Positions 42,462-51,308 of a stretch of DNA of 64,000 nucleotides are shown here, one piece after another. Under the pieces are notes generated by a model. That model did no database searches and was not told where the DNA came from. It saw nothing but the letters and a program-made list of their open reading frames with translations. Position 1 is the stretch's first letter. Every line of letters begins with the position of its first letter. The stretch is from Roseburia porci. Lineage in GTDB: Bacteria > Bacillota > Clostridia > Lachnospirales > Lachnospiraceae. The position numbers and the translations under genes are program-made. The stretch is from the NCBI RefSeq assembly GCF_009695765.1, contig NZ_VUNI01000006.1, positions 1-64,000 of the forward strand, written 5' to 3'.

Positions 42462-44018
42462 ATGTTTGCGAAAGGGCGTGGTAAGAAAGTGAACCAGATC
42501 ATACAGAAAGATACAGACCTGATGGAGAAGCTTACGATTTTATCGGATGCTGCAAAGTATGATGTTGCATGTACTTCCAGTGGTGTGGAACGTAAAGGCG
42601 ATGGAAAGCATCTTGGAAATACCTCCGGATGCGGAATCTGTCATACATTTACCGGAGATGGCAGATGTATTTCACTTCTTAAAATTTTGTTTACAAATGA
42701 ATGTATTTATGATTGTCGTTATTGTGTGAACCGTGTATCAAATGATGTGAGAAGAGAGCGTTTTACGCCCGAAGAGGTGTGCAGACTTACAATCGAGTTT
42801 TATCGTAGAAATTATATCGAGGGTCTGTTTTTAAGTTCAGGGATTGTGCATAGTCCGGATTATACGATGGGCTTATTGTATGAGACTCTTTTTTTGCTGC
42901 GCAACAAGTATCATTTTCATGGATATGTTCATATTAAGGGGATTCCTGGAGCTTCTGCGGAAGTTGTGGAGCAGGTTGGATATCTGGCGGACCGTATGAG
43001 TGTGAATCTGGAACTGCCGACAGCAGAAGGTCTTCGTACGCTTGCACCCAATAAAGTCCGTAAGAATATCCTTAGACCAATGAGACAGATACAAAGTGGA
43101 ATAAAAGAGAGCCGTGCGTATCATGGCATAACGAGTATGAAGAGCCGGGTCAGTATAGATGAGAAGACTTATTATAATCAGATGGCAGAGATTGCGGACA
43201 GCCATGCAAAGCTGTCGGATTATCACAGGACAACAGGTATCCTGTCGGACGTATCTTATGGAACCGGAAAGATACAGACAGCAGCACAGCGTGTGGCAGA
43301 AAGAGACTGGAAATTTGGAGAATTACAGAATACCAGTGGTGGAACGCTGGCACATGCGGACCGTTATTTTGTCCCGGCCGGGCAGAGCACCCAGATGATC
43401 ATCGGAGCAACCGGAGAATCGGATTATCAGATTATGTCCGTTTCCGAAGCATTATACAACCGATTTGATATGAAGCGTGTGTTTTACTCCGCATTTATCA
43501 ATGTGAATCAGGATGCAGAGCTTCCGGCTTCTTTCAATGGACCGCCACTGCTTCGGGAACACCGTTTATATCAGGCAGATTTTTTGCTGCGTTTTTATGG
43601 GTTTAAAGCAGATGAACTTTTGTCCGACAAGCATCCGAACTTTAACGAACGGATCGATCCGAAGTGTGACTGGGCAGTGCATCATCTGGAACAGTTTCCG
43701 GTAGAGATTAACAGCGCCGATTATTATACGCTGCTTCGTGTTCCGGGGATTGGAACAAAGAGCGCAAAGCGTATACTGGCGGCCAGACGTCATGCGAGAC
43801 TGGACTTTCCTGATATTAAGAAGATGGGAGTTGTTTTGAAGCGGGCATTATATTTTATCACCTGTAAAGGAAGAATGATGTATCAGACGAAGCTTGATGA
43901 ACGCTATATCACCAATCATCTGATCTATAATGAGAAACCTGCCGAACTGCTCCTCGGTAACGGCCAGACACAGACCTATGAACAGATGTCCCTTGCGGAC
44001 TGGATTCCATTATCGTAA
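42462..44018 (+). CDS. Putative DNA modification/repair radical SAM protein (TIGR03916 type)
   Basis: A 518-residue protein. The radical SAM cluster motif is NECIYDCRYC (CxxxCxxC), followed by GLFLSSGIVHSPDYTM. A helix-hairpin-helix DNA-binding element sits at the C-terminus (LLRVPGIGTKSAKRILAARR). This matches the family I know as TIGR03916, almost always paired with a TIGR03915 protein, as here. The start is placed at the ATG at 42462 (AGGGAAG upstream); the frame continues up to 42420 through the SOS box, and an ATG at 42522 matches the usual family start, so the N-terminus is uncertain. Chemistry unknown; the DNA-repair role is inferred from HhH and LexA control. Confidence 0.85.
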   Translation: MFAKGRGKKVNQIIQKDTDLMEKLTILSDAAKYDVACTSSGVERKGDGKHLGNTSGCGICHTFTGDGRCISLLKILFTNECIYDCRYCVNRVSNDVRRERFTPEEVCRLTIEFYRRNYIEGLFLSSGIVHSPDYTMGLLYETLFLLRNKYHFHGYVHIKGIPGASAEVVEQVGYLADRMSVNLELPTAEGLRTLAPNKVRKNILRPMRQIQSGIKESRAYHGITSMKSRVSIDEKTYYNQMAEIADSHAKLSDYHRTTGILSDVSYGTGKIQTAAQRVAERDWKFGELQNTSGGTLAHADRYFVPAGQSTQMIIGATGESDYQIMSVSEALYNRFDMKRVFYSAFINVNQDAELPASFNGPPLLREHRLYQADFLLRFYGFKADELLSDKHPNFNERIDPKCDWAVHHLEQFPVEINSADYYTLLRVPGIGTKSAKRILAARRHARLDFPDIKKMGVVLKRALYFITCKGRMMYQTKLDERYITNHLIYNEKPAELLLGNGQTQTYEQMSLADWIPLS

Positions 44019-44057
44019 TGAGAAAAGAAGAAACACAAAGAAAGGACAGGCAACCGT

Positions 44058-44822
44058 ATGAAAGAACAGTTGATCCTTCGCTGCGAGGATACATTAGATG
44101 GTATATTTACTGCAATTTTTGATGGCTTTGTATACAAGAACCGGGAAAGTCAGCCGTACGAAGATCAGATCCGGATCGCTGTCGGAGAGGAAGGAAATCT
44201 ACAGCTTTTTGCAAAAGAGATTACAGTTGAAACTGATTCACAGAAAGCTGCGAAAACAGTATATGCAATTCGTACCAGGCTGGGACAGTACGTATATCAG
44301 AGAGTATTTTATGCACTTTGTCATTATGAGGAAGAACGGGCAAGCGTTGTATTTGGATATCTGGTACGTGCATTCCGGTTTGGGATAAGAATAGATGAAC
44401 ATCTGGCTGATTCATATGTTATGCGTGTGATGGAACTGTCAAGGAAAGTATCGAACGAGTGTCAGAAACTTTATGGATTTTTGAGATTCCGTCAGCTTGA
44501 TCAGCTGCTTTATGCGGAGTTTGAACCAAAATGCAATGCAATTCCGGTTATCATGGAGCATTTTGAAGATCGTTATCCCAATGAGAACTTTCTGATCTAT
44601 GATAAGAAAAGGAAATATGCATTGGTACATCCGGCATACAAGGCATCCTTTTTCGTGCAGGAGGAAGAAATGCCGGACATAGATGCTGGCGAGCGGGATG
44701 AATTTGAAGAATTATGGAAACGCTATTTTGTTACAATGGAGATCAAAGACAGACATAATGAGGCCTGCCAGGGAAACCTTCTTCCAAAATGGTATCGAAA
44801 GGAAATGTTGGAATTTCAATAG
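44058..44822 (+). CDS. TIGR03915-family DNA metabolism protein (DUF4130)
   Basis: A 254-residue protein that partners the upstream radical SAM gene, 39 bp away. Features are the N-terminal CEDTLDGIFTAIFDGF, conserved FGYLVRAFRFG and GFLRFRQLDQLLYAEFEP, and C-terminal LLPKWYRKEMLEF. DUF4130 also occurs fused to uracil-DNA glycosylase-like domains in other bacteria, which supports a DNA-repair role for the pair. It has no cysteine cluster of its own. It should share the LexA-controlled promoter. A terminator follows 7 bp after the stop codon. Confidence 0.85.
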   Translation: MKEQLILRCEDTLDGIFTAIFDGFVYKNRESQPYEDQIRIAVGEEGNLQLFAKEITVETDSQKAAKTVYAIRTRLGQYVYQRVFYALCHYEEERASVVFGYLVRAFRFGIRIDEHLADSYVMRVMELSRKVSNECQKLYGFLRFRQLDQLLYAEFEPKCNAIPVIMEHFEDRYPNENFLIYDKKRKYALVHPAYKASFFVQEEEMPDIDAGERDEFEELWKRYFVTMEIKDRHNEACQGNLLPKWYRKEMLEFQ

Positions 44823-44828
44823 TCTTAT

Positions 44829-44868
44829 CGTCATATTTTATCAGAAATATCTGATAAATTGACGTTTT
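44829..44868 (+). terminator. Terminator of the LexA-controlled pair
   Basis: A 9-bp stem TTTATCAGA/TCTGATAAA (loop AATA) is extended by CGTCA/TGACG across a small bulge and followed by TTTT. Confidence 0.75.
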
Positions 44869-44873
44869 AACAC

Positions 44874-44902
44874 TTTACTTTTCGAAATTGTTATGCTATG
44901 CT
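44874..44902 (+). promoter_or_regulatory. Predicted cold-shock gene promoter
   Basis: TTTACT and TATGCT are spaced by 17 bp, giving a short 5' UTR of about 40 nt. This is shorter than the roughly 160-nt cold-shock leader of E. coli cspA. Confidence 0.55.
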
Positions 44903-44948
44903 TAGCCTAGCTGTAATTGCAGCATATTATTAATTGGAGGTACTTTCG

Positions 44949-45152
44949 ATGAACAAAGGTACAGTTAAATGGTTCAACAACCAGAAAGGCTACGGATTCA
45001 TCACAGCAGAAGATGGACATGATGTATTCGTACACTACTCAGGACTTGATATGGAAGGATTCAAATCCCTTGAAGAAGGTGCTGAAGTAGAATTCGAGAT
45101 CACTGATGGTGCTAAAGGCCCTCAGGCAACTGGCGTTAAAGTTATTGGCTAA
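44949..45152 (+). CDS. Cold-shock protein, CspA family
   Basis: A 67-residue single OB-fold RNA chaperone. RNP1 is KGYGFIT and RNP2 is DVFVHYSGL. The length is typical. GGAGG lies 8 nt before the ATG at 44949; the frame extends upstream to 44934 but lacks a ribosome site there. It binds single-stranded RNA or DNA and melts structure. It stands alone, with terminators on both sides. Codon use appears biased toward a few codons, as expected for a highly expressed gene. Confidence 0.95.
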   Translation: MNKGTVKWFNNQKGYGFITAEDGHDVFVHYSGLDMEGFKSLEEGAEVEFEITDGAKGPQATGVKVIG

Positions 45153-45244
45153 TAAATAACCGCCTGACTAATCAGCAAGTTTCTATGTACCTTTTTCATT
45201 TCTTTATTAGAGCGATTGAATAAGATATAAGATTCACAATGATT

Positions 45245-45294
45245 AAAAAAGAGACAATCATTACCGTATCTGGTAACTGGTTGTCTCTTTTTTT
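45245..45294 (+). terminator. Bidirectional terminator between csp and LspA-like genes
   Basis: A 13-bp stem (AAAAAAGAGACAA with TTGTCTCTTTTTT) plus an inner TTACC/GGTAA stem. T-rich on both strands, serving the two convergent genes. Confidence 0.88.
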
Positions 45295-45317
45295 GTCTGA
45301 ATAGTTATATTAAAAAA

Positions 45318-45773
45318 TTATTTTCTGGCACCGAGCGTAGTGAGAATGGCACCAAGGAAAATGAACAGATCCGACAGGTTATAAATGATCCGGCGTTTCT
45401 TCTTTTTCCTGTGGGGAAACCAGAAATAATCGACGACATGTCCTTTACGCTCACGGTCGAAAAGATTGTTTAGTCCGCCGGCAGCAAAAAGTGCGAGTCC
45501 TGTAGTTGTCATACGATCTTTCGGATGATTGCGGACTAAAAACCAGCCAAATAGGATCAGCAGAAGAAGAACAGCAAGACGATGAAGCTGTCTCATTTCA
45601 TGAGGATGCTTTTGCATAAAACCATAGGCTGCACCATTATTGTAAAATTTCTGGATCATGATATGACCGTTTAAGATTGGATGGACTTCATCCAAAGGAT
45701 AGGTTTTGTCAACATAATATTTGACACCACAATCGAGTCCAAACAGAGCGATTGCAAGAAAAATAAAAATCAT
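45318..45773 (-). CDS. Signal peptidase II-like protein
   Basis: A 151-residue membrane protein with the LspA plan: LDCGVKYYVDK near the N-terminus, YNNGAAYGFM, GGLNNLFDRERKGHVVDYF with one catalytic Asp, and YNLSDLFIFLGA with the second. LspA cleaves lipoprotein signal peptides at the membrane. A basic loop HRKKKKRR precedes the second Asp, and the sequence is divergent enough that it may be a paralog. The start codon overlaps the stop codon of the DUF5721 gene by 1 bp. Confidence 0.78.
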   Translation of the reverse strand: MIFIFLAIALFGLDCGVKYYVDKTYPLDEVHPILNGHIMIQKFYNNGAAYGFMQKHPHEMRQLHRLAVLLLLILFGWFLVRNHPKDRMTTTGLALFAAGGLNNLFDRERKGHVVDYFWFPHRKKKKRRIIYNLSDLFIFLGAILTTLGARK

Positions 45774-46279
45774 CAGACAGCCTCCTCAAAAGCAATTTCA
45801 TGCTGGGTCAGAAAACGACGTACAAGTTTATCCCATTCAGCCTCAAGACTTTTATCTGTGGAAAAGATTGTGTAGGAGACGCCGGTCGTAAGCAGGAGCA
45901 GCTGGTTCTGATATCTGAGATTTAAGAACATTCCTGAGATATCAGAAACAGTATAACCGCTCTGGACAGAAGCAAGCGTCCGGCTCAGGTTATCCGGAGA
46001 CAACAGGAAAATGAACTTAAAGGAAGAAGGTGTCTTTTTTCCTTTGATCAGATCAAAACACTGTGTCCGTAACATGGAAAATGGAAGTGCTTTATGATCC
46101 GCAAGACCGAGAGCCTCCAGTTCCTCAGAGGAATAAAAATCTTTGTTGATATGACCATCGATGACGAAAGAAGCACCGGTCAGAATATCTGCTTCCTGAA
46201 GCAGAAAATGGTCAAATATATCACTGCGAAGCAGTTTGTTCATAAAATCCTTGATATCCGTTAATTTCAGTGCAAGCAT
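45773..46279 (-). CDS. DUF5721-like protein of unknown function
   Basis: A 168-residue soluble protein starting MLALKLTDIKDFMNKLLRSD and continuing IFDHFLLQEADILTGASFVI, a start I associate with DUF5721. No catalytic motif is recognised; the fold appears mixed alpha/beta. GGAG lies before the ATG on the minus strand. It is co-transcribed with the LspA-like gene. A divergent promoter region shared with the aminopeptidase gene (AGTATA at 46312-46317 reads TATACT on the minus strand) probably drives it. Confidence 0.7.
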   Translation of the reverse strand: MLALKLTDIKDFMNKLLRSDIFDHFLLQEADILTGASFVIDGHINKDFYSSEELEALGLADHKALPFSMLRTQCFDLIKGKKTPSSFKFIFLLSPDNLSRTLASVQSGYTVSDISGMFLNLRYQNQLLLLTTGVSYTIFSTDKSLEAEWDKLVRRFLTQHEIAFEEAV

Positions 46280-46324
46280 GCATAGTCTCCGTTTCTGTAT
46301 AAACTGCCTTTAGTATACCATAAT

Positions 46325-46359
46325 CCTCTATTGGAATATAGAGGGATTCTTGCTATAAT
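46325..46359 (+). promoter_or_regulatory. Aminopeptidase promoter with overlapping inverted repeat
   Basis: TTGGAA (46331-46336) and TATAAT (46354-46359) are 17 bp apart. CCTCTAT and ATAGAGG form an inverted repeat at about 46325-46344 that covers the -35 box and lies close to the divergent TATACT, so one regulator could control both directions. Confidence 0.62.
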
Positions 46360-46386
46360 GTGAAAAGATTGTTGGAGGAAAAGAAC

Positions 46387-47673
46387 ATGAAAGAACAGAA
46401 GAATTTATTTGAAATGTTAAAACAGGGGGTTACCCCATTTGGATGTGTAAAGGAGAGTCTCAGGAGACTGATTGATGCAGGATTTGAAGAGATCAGCTAT
46501 TCAGAGGAATGGAAGCTTAAAAAGGGTGGAAAATATGTGATGAATCATCATGATACTGCACTTTTTGCTTTTACGATTGGAGAAAATTATCAGACAAATG
46601 ACATGCTGCGTATGGCAGCTGCACATACGGATTATCCGTGTTTCCGGATTAAACCGAATGCAGATTTTCAGACGGATGCTTATGCACAGGTCAATGTCGA
46701 GGTGTATGGCGGTCCAATTTTAAATACATGGCTGGACCGGCCGCTTGGAATTGCAGGAAGAGTTGCAGTGCGAAGCGATAATCCGTTTGAGCCGGATATG
46801 CGTTTTTACCGGTCAGACAAACCGGTGCTTACAATTCCAAACCTTGCAATCCATATGAACCGCGATGTGAACAGCGGTGTGGAATTAAACCGCCAGATCG
46901 ATCTGATGCCGGTACTTGACATGATTCCGAAAGAGCAGAAGGAGACGGATTATTTCTTACGTTTTCTGGCAGAAGAGCTGAATGTGGCAAAAGAAGATAT
47001 TCTGGATTTTGAACTGAGCCTTTTCTGTATGGAGGAACCTTGTTATATCGGACCGAAAGAGACTTTGATTTCAAGTCCACGCCTGGATAATCAGACGTCG
47101 GTGTCTGCACTTGTATCAGCAATTATTGATGGAACACGTGACAATGGAATCAATCTGATTGCGTTATTTGATCATGAGGAGATCGGCAATACAAGTAAGC
47201 AGGGAGCTGCTTCAATTCTGCTTCACGATATGGCAGAACGTATTTTGGAAAAACTTGGTGCAAACGGGGAAGAAGTGGCACGCACAATGTATGATGCCAT
47301 GCTTCTGTCCGTTGATGTTGCGCATGGACTGCACCCGAATAAACAAAATAAGATGGATATCACAAATCATCCGGTACTTGGAAATGGTTTCTGTATTAAG
47401 GAAGCATGCTCCCAGTCCTATGCAACGGATGCACAGGCAGTTGCGATCCTCTGCCAGATCTGTGATCAGAAGAAGATTCCATATCAGCGTTTTGTAAACC
47501 GTTCAGACCTTCGCGGAGGCGGAACACTCGGTTCTGTAGCCTCTACATTATTCCCGGTCAAGACAGTAGATATCGGCATTCCACTTCTTGCTATGCATTC
47601 GGCAAGAGAACTGATGGGAACAAAGGATATGGATGCATTAAAAGATGCAGTATGCGCATTCTTTTCCCTGTAA
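46387..47673 (+). CDS. apeB: M18 family aminopeptidase
   Basis: A cytosolic dinuclear zinc aminopeptidase of 428 residues acting on acidic or neutral N-terminal residues. Metal and catalytic motifs appear in order: AAHTDYPCFRIKP, SSPRLDNQTSVSAL, LFDHEEIGNTSKQG, LSVDVAHGLHPN and LLAMHSARELMG. The length fits. GGAGG lies before the ATG at 46387; the in-frame ATG at 46360 directly abuts the -10 box and is rejected. It has its own promoter. Confidence 0.93.
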   Translation: MKEQKNLFEMLKQGVTPFGCVKESLRRLIDAGFEEISYSEEWKLKKGGKYVMNHHDTALFAFTIGENYQTNDMLRMAAAHTDYPCFRIKPNADFQTDAYAQVNVEVYGGPILNTWLDRPLGIAGRVAVRSDNPFEPDMRFYRSDKPVLTIPNLAIHMNRDVNSGVELNRQIDLMPVLDMIPKEQKETDYFLRFLAEELNVAKEDILDFELSLFCMEEPCYIGPKETLISSPRLDNQTSVSALVSAIIDGTRDNGINLIALFDHEEIGNTSKQGAASILLHDMAERILEKLGANGEEVARTMYDAMLLSVDVAHGLHPNKQNKMDITNHPVLGNGFCIKEACSQSYATDAQAVAILCQICDQKKIPYQRFVNRSDLRGGGTLGSVASTLFPVKTVDIGIPLLAMHSARELMGTKDMDALKDAVCAFFSL

Positions 47674-47749
47674 TGTGTACGGTTTAATATAAAATGTAGG
47701 AAAATAGCACTAAAACAACCATTTTTTGTGTAAAAATAACCAAAAATAG

Positions 47750-47804
47750 TTTTCGAAATTTATCGAAAATCAATATTGAGAAGACAAAAGAGATTCGATA
47801 CAAT
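47750..47804 (+). promoter_or_regulatory. Amylase promoter with upstream operator candidate
   Basis: TTGAGA (47776-47781) and TACAAT (47799-47804) are 17 bp apart. Just upstream, TTTTCGA-N6-TCGAAAA (47750-47769) forms perfect 7-bp arms 6 bp before the -35 box. The site does not fit the cre consensus. Confidence 0.6.
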
Positions 47805-47878
47805 AAAATTGCAAAAGGTTATGGCCATACTTTTGAAGGTAGTAAAAATATAATGAAAAATTATCTTTGGAGGGAACC

Positions 47879-50146
47879 ATGAAAAAGAGATTGTATAGTG
47901 CTCTTTTAAGTCTCGTATTGTCTGCATCGGTAATTACAGGTGGAGTTTTTGTTTCCACACCACAGGTTACTTATGCACAGGAGACTACTGTAGCTGATTC
48001 TGAAAATCAGCTTGCAGAAAATATTCAGGATGGCGTTATTTTACATTGTTTTGACTGGACATATCAGCAGATCATCGATGAGCTTCCAAACATTGCAGCT
48101 GCTGGATTTTCTTCGGTTCAGACATCACCTGCACAGGTTGCGGTAAAAGGAAACAGCATCTGGTATTATTTGTATCAGCCAAACGGATTTTATGTTGCAG
48201 ATTCCGGTCTGGGTTCTGAGGAGGATTTAAAGAGACTCTGTAAAGAAGCAGACAAGTATGGGGTGAAAGTTATTGTCGATGTAGTTGCAAACCATCTGGC
48301 AGGTGACCATAGCAACATTGATGGGGATTTAAAGGATTCACAGTACTGGCATAATGCGGGAAGCAATATCAATTACACCAATCGCTGGCAGATCACACAT
48401 TGTGATATCGGCATGCCGGATTTAAATTCCGAGCATTCTTTCGTACAGCAGAAGGTAAAAAATTATGTACAGCAGTTGAAAAATGATGGGGTTGATGGTA
48501 TTCGCTGGGATGCTGCAAAACATATCGGACTTCCTTCGGAAGGATGCAATTTCTGGAATGCAGTTATTGACAAGAGTATGTATAACTATGGAGAAATCCT
48601 TGTCGGGGCAATTGATCAGCATGATGTAGACAGCCGTACACAGGACAACATCAGTAAGATGAAAGAATACACGTCCTTTATGTCTGTAACAGACAGCTGT
48701 TATGGCAGTGATATTTTAAATGCGATTAAAAGTGGAAGAGTACCAAGCGGGTATGGATCATGGGTTGTTTCCGGTCTGGACGAGCATAATCTGGTATATT
48801 GGGCAGAGAGTCATGACACTTATGCCAATGATGGTGGCGAGTCAAAATATGTAGATCAGAATAAAATCGACCGTGCATATGCAATTGCTGCCAGCCGTGA
48901 CGGTGCAAGCGCTCTGTATTTTTCCAGACCATATCAGACAGACAAGCAGAACATCATGGTTGGACAAAAAGGAAGCACACATTTTACAAGTGCCGAAGTA
49001 GCAGCAGTAAATCATTTTCATAATGCCTGCATTGGTGAGAAAGATTATTATACAACAGCATCCGATATGTCGGCAGCTGCAATTACAAGAAAAAGCGGAG
49101 CCTGCATTGTATTAGGAAGCGATGGCAATCGTAAGGTTACCATTGCAAATGGAGGAAAGCTTACAACGCCTGGAACTTATTATGATGAGATTACCGGAAA
49201 CAAGTTTGAAGTTACCGAAGATGAAATCACCGGCGTAGTCGGATCTACGGGAATTGCAGTATTTTATCATGCAGACCAAAAGGCATCTGTTTCAGCAGAC
49301 AAAGAGAGTGGAACCACTTTTACTGACAGTATTGAGGTTACCTTTACCGCAAACAACGCATCAAAGTCTACGATTACTGTGAACGGAGAAACAGAAAGCT
49401 TTTCCGGATCTGTCAAAAAGACATTTGAAGACACAACAACGGTAACGTTATATGCGGAGAATGATTTTGGGAATGTTACCAAAGATTATACTTATATAAA
49501 GACGGATCAGCCACCGGTACTGACACGTGACATCTATTTGGATGTGAATAATTGTTCATGGTTTGGAAGTGATTCAGCAGTTGCAGCAATCAAAACGAAT
49601 CTTGACAGTGATTTTACAAAAATGACTACAATTACTGCAACAGATACGAACAAGACCGTTTATACAGCAGCTGTACCAAAGGATGCAACATCTGCAACAA
49701 TTGTACGTATGCTTCCAAGTGGTAAATATTATAATGAAAAAACGATTACATTAAATAGCGCATACAACCGCTATACATCCGATGGCAATTGGTCTGATGT
49801 CACAACCGATATTTATGACAATACATCGGGTGGGGACTATGATACAGAAGTTGATGTATACTTTACAGACAACTACAACTGGAGCAATGTATATGCATAC
49901 AGCTGGGATGATTCCGGAAAGAGCACACAGTGGCCGGGAGAAAAAATGACCTATGTTGGCCAGAATGAATATAACCAGGCGGTATACACCATTAAGGTTG
50001 CGTCTGACTGCATGGGACTGATCTTCAGTAACGGCTGTGGTTCACAGACAGTAGATATTACAAGTAATATTCAGGAAAATGCAGGATTCTACATTTCTGG
50101 CAACAATGGAAGCAAATATAGTGTTGGAACTTATACATATGAATAA
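47879..50146 (+). CDS. Secreted alpha-amylase (GH13) with starch-binding module
   Basis: A 755-residue exported enzyme. The Sec signal peptide is about residues 1-33 (KKRLYSALLSLVLSASVITG, ending TYAQE). The GH13 barrel has conserved regions DVVANH, GIRWDAAKH (nucleophile Asp211), GEILVGA (acid/base Glu239) and AESHDTY (Asp313). Ig-like or FN3-like modules follow at about residues 460-545. A C-terminal carbohydrate-binding module (YFTDNYNWSNVYAYSWDDSG) resembles CBM26/CBM25. There is no LPxTG anchor, so it is probably released. GGAGGG precedes the ATG at 47879. It hydrolyses alpha-1,4 bonds in starch. Confidence 0.92.
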   Translation: MKKRLYSALLSLVLSASVITGGVFVSTPQVTYAQETTVADSENQLAENIQDGVILHCFDWTYQQIIDELPNIAAAGFSSVQTSPAQVAVKGNSIWYYLYQPNGFYVADSGLGSEEDLKRLCKEADKYGVKVIVDVVANHLAGDHSNIDGDLKDSQYWHNAGSNINYTNRWQITHCDIGMPDLNSEHSFVQQKVKNYVQQLKNDGVDGIRWDAAKHIGLPSEGCNFWNAVIDKSMYNYGEILVGAIDQHDVDSRTQDNISKMKEYTSFMSVTDSCYGSDILNAIKSGRVPSGYGSWVVSGLDEHNLVYWAESHDTYANDGGESKYVDQNKIDRAYAIAASRDGASALYFSRPYQTDKQNIMVGQKGSTHFTSAEVAAVNHFHNACIGEKDYYTTASDMSAAAITRKSGACIVLGSDGNRKVTIANGGKLTTPGTYYDEITGNKFEVTEDEITGVVGSTGIAVFYHADQKASVSADKESGTTFTDSIEVTFTANNASKSTITVNGETESFSGSVKKTFEDTTTVTLYAENDFGNVTKDYTYIKTDQPPVLTRDIYLDVNNCSWFGSDSAVAAIKTNLDSDFTKMTTITATDTNKTVYTAAVPKDATSATIVRMLPSGKYYNEKTITLNSAYNRYTSDGNWSDVTTDIYDNTSGGDYDTEVDVYFTDNYNWSNVYAYSWDDSGKSTQWPGEKMTYVGQNEYNQAVYTIKVASDCMGLIFSNGCGSQTVDITSNIQENAGFYISGNNGSKYSVGTYTYE

Positions 50147-50349
50147 CCAGCATTTGTGAAAAAAATATAAATAATTCAAAATACCCTTTTCAAATGGAAG
50201 TTTTCATGGTACTATTACGTAGTAATTAAAACTACATAAGAAAGTAAAAAATAACATTTGAAATAATAATAAAAACCTGTTTGCTGCTTATAATAGTATC
50301 AGACGGGAATTGGTACCGCAGGACACTGCAAAGAAAGGGTATGAGAATT

Positions 50350-51189
50350 ATGTATAAGATCATTATTGATAGCTGTGGTGAATTATCAGAAGAACTGAAA
50401 GCAGATGGTCATTTCAGCAATGTACCTTTAGAACTGGAAGTTGACGGATATATGATCCGCGATGATGAGAGTTTTGATCAGAAGGATTTCTTAAGAAGAG
50501 TCAAAGAAAGCATCAAAGGACCAAAATCAGCATGCCCGTCACCGGAAAGCTTTATGAGCGCATATGAAGGTCCGGAGGAGAATGTTTATGTTGTCACATT
50601 GTCTTCCAAATTGAGCGGATCTTATAACAGTGCAGTTTTAGCAGCAAGTCTTTACGAAGACGAACATGAAGAACATAAAAATATCCATGTATTTAATTCC
50701 AAATCTGCATCCATTGGCGAGACGATCATTGGTCTTAAGATTCAGGAATTTGAAGAGGCTGGACTTCCTTTTGAAGAGGTTGTTGCAAAGGTGGAAGATC
50801 ATATCGCATCCATGAATACATTCTTTGTACTGGAGACATTGGAAACATTGAGAAAAGCCGGTCGTTTAAGCAATCTGAAAGCGATGATCGCAAATACTTT
50901 AAATATCAAGCCGGTAATGGGATCAACCAAGGAAGGCACAATTCAGCAGCTTGGTCAGGCACGTGGAATGAAAAAGGCGATGGTTCAGATGGTACAGGAT
51001 GCAATCAAGTGCACAAAAGACTGTGAAAAACGTGTTCTTGCAATCGCACACTGCAATTGTCCGGAACGTGCACAGTTCGTGAAGGAACAGGTTGAAAAAC
51101 TTGCCAAATTTAAAAAGATTGTCATAGTAGATACTGCAGGGGTTTCCAGCATGTACGCAAACGATGGCGGCATTATTCTTGCTTTATAG
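50350..51189 (+). CDS. DegV family fatty-acid-binding protein
   Basis: A 279-residue DegV protein: YKIIIDSCGELSEEL at the start, SACPSPESFMSAY, VVTLSSKLSGSYNSAVLAA, FNSKSASIGETIIGLKI and FFVLETLETLRKAGRLSNLKA. DegV/FakB proteins bind a fatty acid for phosphorylation by FakA; no fakA is adjacent. The start is placed at 50350, 10 nt after AAAGGG; ATG at 50341 is also in frame. The 200-bp gap upstream holds no clear amylase terminator, and TATAAT at 50289-50294 has no good -35 box. Confidence 0.9.
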   Translation: MYKIIIDSCGELSEELKADGHFSNVPLELEVDGYMIRDDESFDQKDFLRRVKESIKGPKSACPSPESFMSAYEGPEENVYVVTLSSKLSGSYNSAVLAASLYEDEHEEHKNIHVFNSKSASIGETIIGLKIQEFEEAGLPFEEVVAKVEDHIASMNTFFVLETLETLRKAGRLSNLKAMIANTLNIKPVMGSTKEGTIQQLGQARGMKKAMVQMVQDAIKCTKDCEKRVLAIAHCNCPERAQFVKEQVEKLAKFKKIVIVDTAGVSSMYANDGGIILAL

Positions 51190-51227
51190 AAAATACACTT
51201 GAAACAACACTTACAGGAAAGTACAAT

Positions 51228-51262
51228 AAAAGGGAAGAAACAGTTATGTTTCTTCCCTTTTA
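51228..51262 (+). terminator. Terminator of degV gene
   Basis: A perfect 14-bp stem (AAAAGGGAAGAAAC with GTTTCTTCCCTTTT, 6-nt loop) followed by ATTTG. Confidence 0.87.
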
Positions 51263-51308
51263 TTTGTATGTAAGAAAGGAACATTAAAAATTTTAAGGAA
51301 GTTTTGGA

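Noticed and set aside
47750-47769. cre (CcpA) site upstream of amylase
   Set aside because: Symmetry is TTTTCGA-N6-TCGAAAA; the cre pattern requires a central CG within TGWNANCGNTNWCA, which is not met.
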